Assembly (NCBI RefSeq): GCF_963678635.1
Contig: NC_087068.1
Span: 54,964,467 to 55,028,466, forward strand
Direction: 5' to 3'
Length of the DNA stretch: 64,000 nt
Origin: Symsagittifera roscoffensis
Lineage: Eukaryota > Xenacoelomorpha > Acoela > Convolutidae
In this document: piece by piece, positions 13,101 through 21,700 of the stretch
Numbering within the stretch: the first letter of the stretch is position 1
Layout of the letters: each line of letters starts with the position of its first letter
The notes under the pieces: model-generated
Databases searched by the model: none
What the model saw: the letters and a program-made list of their open reading frames with translations, nothing else
What the model was told of the DNA's origin: nothing
Translations under genes and position numbers: made by a program

Positions 13101-16100
13101 GCCTACCCAATCAAAACTTTCAGTTCATTAGAATGCCTTATAACGATGTTTGTTTACGTTGAATTAATATTTGTTATATTTTATCCCAGTAAATTCCCAT
13201 GGTATTGTAAATTCCCAACGTGATAGGATATAGTAAGAAATGGTCTTCCACTCTTTTTTTTTTCAATTTATGTAGTTTTATATGTCAATTTGCTCAGTAT
13301 TGACTTTTTGGTTACTTTCTATTTTAGTTGTGGATCAACTACTTTCAGTGTATGCGCGAATTTGCGTTGTGTTGATTTTTTTTCTGTTTCAGTTGTGGAT
13401 CAGCTACTTTCAGCGCAGTGGGACCCTTCCGGCGCCCTTCTTCCTGTTGCCGACTGTGAAACACCTGATGATGTTGGTGGGGTGGATCCGAAAACAGGCC
13501 ATCAAGGAACTGCAGGAGCTGGAGTCCCGCGAGACCACCATGAAACTGAACAGGGTGATGCGAGATAACGAGCGAAAGTACCAGGTGAGTCCCCTTGAGG
13601 AGGTGACTGCGTTTAAAGGCGGTAAAGATAAGTTTACGTGTGCCATTATGCATAATTTCTCGGGTTGACCACTATAGGCCAAAAGTACCAGTCAATTAAT
13701 TATCTAGCAGTTTTACTAAAATGGAGTAATCGAAGTTTTTAAGAAGCTTTTTTTTGTTTTGGCACAGTATATTCTTAGTTAAAAAAACAATTTTGGCAAA
13801 AAAAGGCTAATCATACAATTTCCATAGATGCAATTTACGTGACTAGCTTTTTATTAGAGATGGAACCAAAAAATCATTCAGTAAGTTTCAACATTGCACC
13901 CAAACAATTTTTCGCATCTTTTTCAAGTGCAAAAAAAATCTTAAAGAAAATATTTGTACTCAAGCGCAAACGGGAATTACTTTTTGTGTGCATCACAAGA
14001 AAAAAATCAAAAGAAGACAATAAGTGGCAAATGATAAGTTCATATATTAATTTAGAACAAAACTAACAAAACGGAGAACTTAAAAAGTTTTTTTTGTATA
14101 TGATAAAAGTTTTTTCGGGAGGGGTAGTGGGCTGTCAAGTATCCAATAAACAACCAGCAAATGGAAAAATGGAAACTATTTTCTTAAAAGCATCCTTCAA
14201 AATTGGTCAAAAATTACTGTCACTGGAGCGAGATTTCCTCTCAGTAAAATTATACTAAATGAGACGTCACTAAATGAGCTAAACTAATTGGAACTTTATA
14301 ATGAAAGCGGGGGAGCATCTACAAAATAAAGCAATATCTTAACAAAACACGTATCAAAATACCGGCAAAATTTTGCGTGTCAAACTAGGGTCTCTGTAAC
14401 CACAGAGACCCTAATATTACATGCAAACCTTTACCAGTATTTCTGATTGGTATTTTGTTATTGCATGTATAAATAATTTGTTCAAAAATGTCCAACCATA
14501 CATCGCGTAATTATTGACTATGTGTTTCTTTAAAATCAAGATTTGTCGGCAATTTTTTTGGCTTCCATAGAACCATCCCGGGCCGAGGTGCTCTCTCTAA
14601 ATTTCGACATTCAACATCGAGCGCATGTAATTGCTCAACCAACAAAAAAAATAGACAGGGGTTTAGGTCGAGCGCAAAGTCAAAACATACCTCGAGCACG
14701 ATCGAGAGATGACTCGAGCACGGTAGAAACATACCTCGAGCACGTAGAAACATACCTCGAGCACGGTAGAAATATACCTCGAGAACTGTCGAAACATACC
14801 GCGTACACGGTCGAAGCAGACCTCGAGCACGGTCGAAGCATACCTCGAGCGTGGTTGAAACATACCTCAATCACGGTAGAAGCATACCTCGAGCATGGTC
14901 GAAAGATACTACGAGAACGGTCGATGCATACCTCGAGAACGGTCAAAACACACCTTGAGCATGGTAGAAACATACCTTGAGACCTGTCAAAACATATTTC
15001 GATCACGGTCGAAACAAACCGATTGTCCTGCGTAAAACTTTTTAAATTTTTTCGACTCAAAGTGCAAGCCAGTATTGCAAAAGATGAAAAAAAGCTCAAA
15101 AATAATTCTTCTCCGCAAAATTTTTAAAATGCAAATAACTCTGATCAATTCATTTTGATAAGAAAGGATCATAAGATGTTGCGCGAAAAGCATAATTTTT
15201 ATCGCCTAATTCGTTCAAAGAATAAATTATATCGCGTTGCCCAAAAAGCACAAATTCTATTGGTTAAACGTTGTTTGAAAGTCGAAACATACCCGAATTT
15301 GGCCGAGAACGGTCGAAGCATATCTTGCTCGGATCGAGTACGGTTGAGCACATGTTTTTTTGGTCGAGTACGGTCGAAGCATATCTTGCTTGATTCGAGC
15401 ACGGTCGAGTACATTTGTTTCAGTCGCGTACGGTCGAATCATACCGATTTTTGGTCGCGTACGGTCGAAACATACCGATTTTTGGTCGCGTACGGTCGAA
15501 ACATACCGATTTTTGGTCGAACATGAAGTGAGCACCTCGGCCCGCGATGCATGCTCCTCATTATGTTTTGTTTTCTAGGCTGTGATTACTAACTTGGCCC
15601 AATTGTACATTGCGAATAAGAAGAAGACGCAAGATATTGCCCCCATCACAGACGATGACCTCAACGAGATCAAACAGGACATTTCCGCTTTCAGGTGTCA
15701 AACTCATCTCTTAAGCCCCCCCCCCCCCCACCCTCCCCTTTGGTTGAACTTCATTCCATTCATCAAAAATATTAGCCATACTATTCCATAATTTGAAAGA
15801 AATCTCGAAAAACTCATCAGCCTTATACCGGCTCCAGATTATGGAGAAGTATGTGTAGATTCTTGCAACCGTTTTAAATGCGCAGTATAAAAAAACTGTA
15901 ATTTTGAACTTTTTGACCCCTTTTGCAGATATGAAGTGGTGGAGTTAATTAACCTGAAGAGGATGCAGGAGGCAGAGGTCAACCCACAGGGGTCACTGAG
16001 GTCAGTCTACAAGACAGCGGGGGGTCAGGGGGCAGGAGGGGGCAATGCGAAACACCTCCGCAACGCCATCAGTCGCATGCCACTACTCAAGGTCAATATA

Positions 16101-17713
16101 TCAATACGTATTTTAGTCAACAAGCCCGGAAGCCTATAGCACAGAGGTTAATGGCTTAAGTTTTCCTAATGATTAAGTTACCTTACTAGGAAACCGTAGG
16201 GATTCTGCAATTATTAGGCCGGCAAGTAAATTAGGATGACAAGTCAAGACTTGTTTTTTTTTCGGTCGCTGCTATTGTATAATTATGATTGGCAGTGGCG
16301 TTTGATGATTGGGAGTGGCGTTTGAAGAGTAGTTTGATGATTTTTTTTCTAGGTCAACCACTGAATTTTCCAGCTAGCATGTCACACTTTTCAGGGGAAA
16401 AAAAAGCGTTTCGCAGCACTTTTTCAAAAGTTTACTCTATAAAAACGCGCTTTTTCAGCGGCTCTTAAAATAAGAAACAGTTAAAATTAATGTCGTAAAT
16501 CGGGTGCCTTGGAAAAATTTTAGCAGCCATTATTGTTTGCATAAAACGCTATTTGCTGGAAACTTCTTTGAGATAATTTTTTTATGTTAATATCTGGCCT
16601 GATGTTTTAGAGAGCCAGTTCTGGTCTGGCTGCGGCGGTTGCCCACCTGAACAATGACAGCACCCCCAAACCGGACTGCTATCTGCCGGCCATCTACTAC
16701 GACTGGCCTAAAAACGACCCCACCTGCATGCTAGTTCAGGACAAACAGGCAAGGGGGGCTTTATTTAGAGAAAATAACAAGTAACCATCGACAGCTGTGC
16801 AAAAAGCGCTTAGTTATTTTTTTCAAATTTTATGTGCATTATTTTTAAGCGGCAGTTTTTTTTGGCTTAAACTTGATAAGAAATAGGGGCGGATTTAGGA
16901 TTTTCTCGAGAGGGGGGTTTCAAAAAAATTTTAAAAATGTTGTCGACCCCTTTTTCGGTCGACCAAGTTGACTTTCTGAGCTCTCCGAAATCACTATTAA
17001 GACCCCATTTTGACCAAATTTTCGGGACTCAGGCAATTTTTGAAAAAACAGGCCAAAAAAGACGTTTTTAGGCCCTTTTTGGAAAATGTTGGCCAAAAAT
17101 CGCGTTTCTTCGGCGCTCATCCCTGAAAATTTGTATATTTTGGCGCCGAAGGGTCAGTCAGCCAAAAAGGGATATCTCAAAATATTCTAAAGGGACGACC
17201 CTTTGGGTTGGAAGGGGTCGATTCTCTGAGGAGGGGGGCGTCCTGCACTCCCCTTCCACCTAAATTCGCTGGTGATGGGAAAGACCTGGGAACAGCATAT
17301 ATGTGCGTTTCAGAGAGTGAAAAAAGTGGAAAAAAAATTATTCGCAGAGAAAGGACCATCGGACGAACTGTTCAACTTTTTAAATGCAAATTTCGTTTTT
17401 TTTCTGGAATGAAAATTTTCACCTCACCCTCAAGCAAAATCCAAAGTTCCTTCACCATTAGTGGTCGAAAAAGGGGAACAAAAGTTCAATTATTGAACTT
17501 AAAAATTAGTTAAGAAAAAATTTAGAAACTTCGAATTTTATGTTGTCTTCTTTGTTTTAACAGGATCCTTTGAAGTTTAAAAGGACCTTCTTTGATCCCC
17601 CGTCGAAGCCAAATGCCGCTGCTCCCAATGCGAACAAGGACAAAGTAGTCACTGCCGAGGTGTTGCGAGTGCCGTCGGCAGGACGTCGAGTGGTTGGGGG
17701 CGAGTTGCCGTGA
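4025..17713 (+). CDS. TRPC: TRPC-family cation channel, 3' part of gene (15 exons)
   Basis: Pore-forming subunit of a plasma-membrane non-selective, calcium-permeable channel of the canonical TRP family. Exons: 4025-4143, 4401-4586, 5761-5877, 7939-8044, 8305-8441, 8888-9071, 9711-9882, 10230-10449, 12176-12344, 12873-13000, 13393-13584, 15579-15694, 15929-16091, 16611-16748, 17564-17713. All phases join without a break (764 codons plus stop). In order they encode the linker after the ankyrin repeats (KPHPIKCGC), the TRP_2 domain, six membrane segments, the S4-S5 motif [11 protein letters not shown], the pore ([11 protein letters not shown]), S6 ([12 protein letters not shown]), the TRP helix EWKFARAK and a short C-terminus. 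It resembles invertebrate TRP/TRP-gamma and TRPC4/5; I cannot choose between them. The N-terminal ankyrin exons are missing, presumably left of the window. Three introns appear to have GC donors (4144, 8045, 16749). Introns carry many hAT-like MITEs. The gene converges on LRRK. Confidence 0.93.
4401..4586 (+). CDS. TRPC: TRPC window exon 2: TRP_2 domain
   Basis: Phase 0 to 0, 62 codons, acceptor ttatttccag and donor tctcag|gtagac. It reads [17 protein letters not shown] and then [11 protein letters not shown], the strongly conserved TRP_2 core (in fly TRP roughly ALSSPSLICLSSSDP and DLLDQTR). Confidence 0.93.
4611..4990 (+). mobile_element. hAT-like MITE, copy 1 (TRPC intron)
   Basis: Begins CAGGCGCGGATCTAGG and ends near CCACTACTG. 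Flanked by catttggg and cctttggg, an 8-bp target duplication with 7 matches. Contains the family landmarks GTCGAC/GAGCTCTCC, GGCACTTTTTGGAAAATTT, GGCGCGCGCTCCC and CCCTTTGGGTCGG. Confidence 0.7.
5761..5877 (+). CDS. TRPC: TRPC window exon 3: acidic linker
   Basis: 39 codons, phase 0 to 0, acceptor cttttggcag and donor aaaaag|gtttgc. Starts [15 protein letters not shown], corresponding to the ELEIILN region after TRP_2, and ends in an acidic stretch (EADVDEKK). Confidence 0.85.
5878..7490 (+). other. TRPC intron, first part; no gene seen
   Basis: Low-GC intron with two copies of the unclassified dispersed repeat (about 6110-6260 and 6880-7090) and long T runs. Open frames here look random. 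Confidence 0.6.
7491..7853 (-). mobile_element. hAT-like MITE, copy 2 (reverse)
   Basis: Reverse-oriented copy ending ATCCGCTCCTG with GGAGAGCTCGGAGAATCAA and GGCGCTTTCGGCGCC internally. Contains a run of about 20 C (7803-7823). The left end is decayed. Confidence 0.6.
7939..8044 (+). CDS. TRPC: TRPC window exon 4: pre-S1 ([12 protein letters not shown])
   Basis: Acceptor gtttgttag, 35 codons plus one base. It encodes [20 protein letters not shown] and [11 protein letters not shown], the pre-membrane segment shared by TRPC channels. To continue in frame into GIPGW (family WYxxLPGF) the exon must end at AAAG|GCCAGT, a second GC donor. Confidence 0.9.
8305..8441 (+). CDS. TRPC: TRPC window exon 5: membrane entry and first hydrophobic segment
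   Basis: Acceptor gtttttcag and donor ctcaag|gtaagt; 1+137 bases give 46 codons. Reads GIPGWRQGG and a hydrophobic run ([20 protein letters not shown]), matching the LPGFRRK...FP..SL.Y block of TRPC proteins. Confidence 0.92.
8480..8755 (+). repeat. hAT-like MITE, degenerate copy 3
   Basis: Shares the T-run/GTCGACCAAATTGATTTTCC/GAGCTCTCC core, but both ends are lost. It starts within 40 bp of a TRPC donor (8442). Confidence 0.5.
8888..9071 (+). CDS. TRPC: TRPC window exon 6: S1 and S2
   Basis: Acceptor gttctattag and donor caag|gtgatt. [20 protein letters not shown] (S1), an extracellular loop with NYDRERNPY, then [16 protein letters not shown] (S2). Confidence 0.92.
9296..9590 (+). mobile_element. 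hAT-like MITE, copy 4, with perfect 8-bp target duplication
   Basis: CAGGGTCGGATCTAGG ... CCTAATCCGCCTCTG flanked by ggtgagaa at 9288-9295 and again at 9591-9598, an exact 8-bp duplication. CAGGG ends plus an 8-bp duplication indicate a hAT-type, non-autonomous element. Internal deletion relative to copies 1 and 6. Lies in the TRPC intron before S3. Confidence 0.8.
9711..9882 (+). CDS. TRPC: TRPC window exon 7: S3
   Basis: Acceptor cacttttcag and donor cccat|gtaggt. The phase excludes the nearby atgtag reading, which would be a stop. Encodes [20 protein letters not shown] (S3) and a hydrophilic loop. Confidence 0.9.
10230..10449 (+). CDS. TRPC: TRPC window exon 8: S4, S4-S5 linker, S5
   Basis: Acceptor gcaatttag and donor ggagcc|gtaagt. 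Encodes [18 protein letters not shown] (S4), the hallmark [18 protein letters not shown] linker and S5 ending in [10 protein letters not shown]. Confidence 0.95.
10801..10980. mobile_element. Short TIR element (180 bp) in TRPC intron
   Basis: Left AGGCGACAGTTCGTAACAAG and right (reverse complement) AGGGCGACAATTCGTAACAA. The terminal word (GCGACAATTCGTAACAA) is repeated about three times on the left and about twice on the right. MITE-like, no target duplication recognised. Confidence 0.65.
11343..11402. repeat. AT-rich microsatellite
   Basis: Imperfect (attatcata)n run. Confidence 0.7.
11513..11904 (+). mobile_element. hAT-like MITE, copy 5
   Basis: Full core with GGCGCGCGCTCCC, GCGCCAAAGGCGCC and end CTAAATTCGCCCCTG at 11904. 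The left end has a local duplication of TGACATTTTTCTTCTTTTTA (near 11482 and 11562), so the original border is lost. Confidence 0.65.
12030..12150 (-). repeat. SINE-like tRNA-derived fragment
   Basis: On the minus strand GGTTCAATTCC is one or two bases from the Pol III B-box consensus, next to the hairpin GCAATCA.TGATTGC. No convincing A box. It ends about 25 bp before a TRPC exon. Confidence 0.35.
12176..12344 (+). CDS. TRPC: TRPC window exon 9: pore loop
   Basis: Acceptor ctaattttcag and donor ccatat|gttagt, phase 0 to 1. [17 protein letters not shown] corresponds to the pore helix and filter of TRPC channels (family L.W..FGL..L). The two Cys before it fit the usual extracellular pair. Confidence 0.93.
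12873..13000 (+). CDS. TRPC: TRPC window exon 10: S6 and TRP helix
   Basis: Acceptor ctttcttcag and donor gctaag|gtgggt. Encodes S6 ([16 protein letters not shown]) and [12 protein letters not shown], the most conserved TRPC signature. Confidence 0.96.
13326..13408 (+). repeat. Tandem duplication of a splice acceptor and exon start
   Basis: AGTTGTGGATCA.CTACTTTCAG occurs at 13326 and 13391, 65 bp apart, each preceded by a T-rich tract. The second copy is the acceptor of TRPC window exon 11; the first gives L-W-I-N-Y-F-Q and then a stop after 15 codons. Confidence 0.8.
13393..13584 (+). CDS. TRPC: TRPC window exon 11: post-S6 region
   Basis: [20 protein letters not shown] continues the TRP helix (family LW.SYF..G.T.P.PF), followed by a charged helix to KYQ|gtgagt. 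A diverged copy of the acceptor and exon start lies 65 bp upstream (13326-13343). Confidence 0.95.
14579..15544. mobile_element. TIR element with minisatellite interior (TRPC intron)
   Basis: CGGGCCGAGGTGCTC at 14579-14593 and its perfect reverse complement at 15530-15544. Inside are two arrays: about 14690-15020 with a roughly 22-bp unit around ACCTCGAGCACGGTCGAA.CAT, and about 15283-15520 with a roughly 30-bp unit around GTCGCGTACGGTCGAAACAT. The open frames across it are by-products of the repeat. The element ends 34 bp before a TRPC exon. Confidence 0.7.
15579..15694 (+). CDS. TRPC: TRPC window exon 12: cytoplasmic C-terminal region
   Basis: Acceptor ttttctag and donor tttcag|gtgtca, phase 0 to 2. 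[16 protein letters not shown] and [15 protein letters not shown]; the latter matches the D(L/I)..(I/L)KQD.S..RYE block of TRPC C-termini. Confidence 0.88.
15929..16091 (+). CDS. TRPC: TRPC window exon 13: YEV helix and Gly-rich tail
   Basis: Acceptor cttttgcag and donor ctcaag|gtcaat. Starts (R)[12 protein letters not shown], then a Gly-rich linker and [12 protein letters not shown]. Confidence 0.83.
16330..16540 (+). repeat. hAT-like MITE, degenerate fragment
   Basis: TTTTTTTTCTAGGTCAACCA, GCAGCACTTTTTCAAAAGTTT and GGTGCCTTGGAAAAATTTTAG match the MITE core at reduced identity; no ends. Confidence 0.45.
16611..16748 (+). CDS. TRPC: TRPC window exon 14: tail
   Basis: Acceptor gatgttttag, 46 codons, phase 0 to 0. 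Ends at GACAAACAG|GCAAGG, a near-ideal GC donor. No family motif recognised; the frame is open across it and both neighbours. Confidence 0.75.
16884..17274 (+). mobile_element. hAT-like MITE, copy 6 (last TRPC intron)
   Basis: Near full length: TAGGGGCGGATTTAGGATTT start, all internal landmarks, and end CACCTAAATTCGCTGGTG. Terminal bases mutated. Confidence 0.65.
17564..17713 (+). CDS. TRPC: TRPC last exon with stop
   Basis: Acceptor gttttaacag, 49 codons plus [21 protein letters not shown] and a basic, Gly-rich end. Clearly GC-richer than the flanks, as are the other exons. Confidence 0.8.
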   Translation, partial: DPLKFKRTFFDPPSKPNAAAPNANKDKVVTAEVLRVPSAGRRVVGGELP

Positions 17714-17860
17714 AGCCAAGCGAAGCACAAACGAATCTATTTTTTTTCTGCATATCAGCGGCTTTTTGTAGCAGCATCATTCAGACTTTGTTGTTCAATT
17801 TACCTGATTAGATTAATGTGCCCGATTACTCAGTAATCAGTTTTCAGTTTTTAAATTCCA

Positions 17861-17866
17861 AATAAA
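17861..17866 (+). terminator. Candidate TRPC poly(A) signal AATAAA
   Basis: AATAAA 148 bp after the TRPC stop codon, followed by a GT-rich stretch (cttgtgcgcgtg and ggggggtgtgg). Confidence 0.55.
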
Positions 17867-18125
17867 AACTCTTGTGCGCGTGAAAGGGGGGTGTGGTTTT
17901 CGTGGAAGCTGGGCGCAATTTAAGTTCCATAAAAAAATTTTGTGCGCTTGAACGGTAGGTTGATAATTGTTTTTTTTTGGTTTTAGTTCTTAGGAGGCAT
18001 TTTGGAGGATGAAATTTAACTTTATTAAAATCTTATTGATGGCCAATTGAGGACTTGGAGGATGGAGAGTTGTGACGTTTTCACTAAAAAAAACATAGTT
18101 CAGCTTTCGACCTTCAAAACCGACT

Positions 18126-18131
18126 TTTATT
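18126..18131 (-). terminator. Candidate LRRK poly(A) signal
   Basis: AATAAA read on the minus strand, about 400 bp after the LRRK stop. Another lies at 18021-18026. The 17714-18525 gap otherwise shows nothing but AT-rich sequence and a short (aaatg)n-like run near 18390-18430. Confidence 0.35.
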
Positions 18132-18525
18132 CGGAAACTATTTAATCTTAGCTGCTCAATTTTATGTTGAAATTTGGATGTCCAACAAAGAATTTTGCAA
18201 AATAATCAAACATTTTGTTAAAATTTTCCCTAATTATGTTCAATTAAATGATGTAATTTTCTTTCTTTAAAAATTATCAATGAGTCCCAGAGATGTGAAG
18301 CGAGAAAAGAGTGCTGTAATAGTTCCCATTTTCAATTTTGATGTGAAATTTACCTTCACAATTATTTTCTGCGTATAAATATAGCCAATGATATGAAACT
18401 AAATGAAATGAAATGAAAAGAAATAATAAATGTTAGCTTTGATATCATGTTTTTGATTGAAAGTTTACATTTAAAAAGATTAGGTTTTGATGAGGTTTAC
18501 ACAAATGTTAGTATATCTGCATGAA

Positions 18526-18750
18526 TCATAGCAACTCTGAAGCCTTCCACGAGATAATATTCCAAGGCTTCCATCGCAAGTCTTGAGTTTGTTTCGTCGT
18601 TTTCCCCCCACGGGAGAACTTCGGGAGTCCCACGAACCCTTTTCCGACTGAGAACACGAGAGGGATATATTCAGAGTCGCAGCTGGTCTCGGTTTCCTCC
18701 GACGTGAAAAGTAACTGTGTGTCAAATTCGTGTCGTTTCAGAAGTTTCAC
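18526..18750 (-). CDS. LRRK2: LRRK last exon with stop
   Basis: Acceptor ccggtacag, phase 0, 74 codons plus TGA. VKLLKRHEFDTQLLF, YIPLVFSVGKGFVGLP and a Trp-rich end (LRWKPWNIISW) fit the final propeller strands. It is separated from exon 15 by a 6.9-kb intron filled by the Gypsy element. Higher GC than the flanks. Confidence 0.8.
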   Translation of the reverse strand: MKLLKRHEFDTQLLFTSEETETSCDSEYIPLVFSVGKGFVGLPKFSRGGKTTKQTQDLRWKPWNIISWKASELL

Positions 18751-21700
18751 CTGTACCGGGAAATAAAGTATCCACTGATTGATTGAAGGAATTTTTTGTG
18801 AAATTAATCAATTAAATATCTATTTGTTGTGATTATGCATTGTTAAGTAGTGACCTTGACCTCTATCAGTTAATTACACACCGGTTAGTTGTTAGCCGTA
18901 CGAAGTCCAGTGGACTTCGCGTCACTAGTTGCTCTATTTAGACATCGGTCAGTTTTAATTCAACCACATTATTTTAGTCTTTTAACTTAGTTTAGTTAGA
19001 TTAGTTTACCAGTGGTATTTGCACACTTTAATTATGGCGCAGTTATCAACTGATTTGAATCTGTTGGGAATTCCCGCCTTTTGGCCAAATCACACTGTAG
19101 AACCGCCCACCCAATGGACTAACTGGATAGATCAGTTCCAGCTGGCCATCATTGCCAAAGAGAATCTAGACATAGATAACCTAAACGAACAATTGGAACA
19201 GGAAACTACAATCGCTATATTGGAGGGCGCCCAGGATTTAGAAAATGAACGACAGAGGAACAAAGAAACAAAGAAACTATGCGAATTTACGAACAATCAG
19301 AAGAGAAGCGAATGTTGGAGCAGAAACGAAAATTCGGAGGCATGAGGAGATACGAGGCCGACAAAAAATAAGATCCATCCTATACCTGGCTTTGGAGCTG
19401 AAGGAAAGGGAATGTTTTTATCAAAACCGCCCAAGGTTGAAAGTCCTAGCAAGAATCTTTTAATGAATTTTTTGACCTACTGGAGGCAGCATTTATAAAA
19501 CCTAGAAACATCACGTTTGAACGTTACAAACTGCTGAACAGAAAACAAAGGAATGAGGAATTCTACGAACATTTCTCGGGAGCGCTGTCGCACTTAGCAA
19601 GATCTTGCGAGATTGGCAGCAACGCTGAACAGGAATGGATAAGGGACGTGTTTTTTTTTAACATGAAGAACTGTTACTTACAACGAAGAGTGCTCTCAGA
19701 AACACTTAATCCAGTGGACGCACTTAACCAAACTATAATAGACGAGAAAGGATACAATAACCACCTCAAACTAACAAACATAACAAGGGCATCTAACGTC
19801 AATAGCGGTAGAGTGTACAAAAATTGTAATGCGGTAAAAAAAGAAACAAGCCTGAACATAGAAAGATCCAACACCTGTATGAAATGTGGAAACACTTTTA
19901 CCAAAGGACATTTGAACGTGTGTCCGGCGAAGGAAGTAATTTGTAATATTTGTAACTTTAAAGGACACTTTTGAAGACTATTTAAATCGAAAGGCCAGTT
20001 GTAAATAATGTAGAAGAAACTGAATATAACCAGAATTGTTCATATTCCCCAGAAGACTCACTAGCGATAACAGGTGAAAATTTTTGTTGGGTGATTAACG
20101 CGTGGACAGAAGAGGGGACAAGTGACAATGACGATTATTCCGTGTTGAACATTTGAACTATCTACGATACCAACGGCCTCGAAACTAAGAAACTCGTAAA
20201 CATTGGATTGGGAGAAGACTCAATAGTTAATATGAACTTTCCAGTGGACTCGGCTAGTCCGGTAAGCTTCTTAAAGAACGTCCTACACGAGCTGAAATTA
20301 AGAAAACCGAAACTGAAAATTCATACAGTCGACAGGAAAGTTTGTGAACTATACTGCGGCTTCACCAACGACACAATCAATATCATCGGGGAAAGTAGTA
20401 GTCAGGATACAATCCAACGTAGGGTTCTTTGAAGAAACTCGATTTTTTATTACCACTGGACATAGGAATAACTTAGGAAACGATAATCTACCCAGAATTG
20501 GAATAGAAATAGCGCAAAGACAACCATTAATACCAGTTAACAACGTGACACTTCCGGAATCGTGAAATATTTATTCGAATACAATCCTAAACTTGTATCA
20601 TAATTTCAAAAGACTTTTCAATAGAGTAGGAAAAATACCATTGGACAGAAAGATCACTCATTTTCACTCCCCGTTCAAAGCTATCCAAACAAAAGGCAGA
20701 GGAGTTCCCTTACATCTATTAGAAAGTGTAAAAATAGAACTAAATAGAATGGAACAAGAGGCGCATTTTGTGAAACTAAATAAATGTGACGAAGACTGTT
20801 TCATTAGTCCAACTGTAATCACAAGGAAAAAGGATGGCCGTATCAAATTAGCCCTAGACTCAAAACTACTAAACGATCAGATATTCAAGAACAAATATCA
20901 AATGCCAAACATACACTAAGTTATCGGCAACATTGCCCTCCAACTTTCAAATAAAACTCAGGGTAAGTATGGTTCAGCAATTAAGACTTAAAAAATGCAT
21001 ACAGTCAATTATAATTATGCAATGACAAGAGAAAACGATGCAATTTCGGCCTCGTTTGGGGTGAAACCACCGAGACATATCGTTTTTTAACGGGATTCTA
21101 CGGACTGGGCGATATGCCTAATGAATTTAAAAGGGTAATGGATTCGCTACTAAAAGATATCCCATTTACCAACTGTTATATTGACGACATTTTAATAGCC
21201 TCAAAAGGATCTTTAGAAGAACACAAAGCGATACTCTTGAAGTTTTTAAACATTTTGGATAGTAAGAACATGGCAGTCAAGTGGGAGAAATGTGCGTTCT
21301 TTCAAAAGGACATAGATTGGCTGGGATTCAAGATATACCAACCGGGGGTAAAACCATTGGTGGGGAAATCAGACTCAATAAAAAATCTCCCGAACACGAA
21401 AAATATTTCCGAATTAAGGTCATTCTTTGGCTCGATAAAGCAATACATGAAGTTAATCCCGAATTTATCAACCCTAAGTTCTCCGTTACTTCCTTTATTA
21501 GTGAAACAAAATCAGTTTACCATTGGGACGAGTCCCATACGAAAACTTTCGAAGAATTAAAAAGGCAGATTGTAAATATAACAGAGAACATTCACTTCGA
21601 CATAAAAAGGACGTCAAGACTAAAAACAGATGCTTCGGACAGTGGGTTGGGATCCACACTAGAACAGTGGGACGGAGAAAAATGGCTAATTATAGCATTC

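Noticed and set aside
14543-15535. Several 70-145 codon frames on both strands
   Set aside because: Generated by the CTCGAG/GGTCGAA minisatellites inside a TIR element.
16150-16230. tRNA-derived SINE (A-box-like TAGCACAGAGG)
   Set aside because: No B box at a fitting distance, and no second copy recognised in the window.
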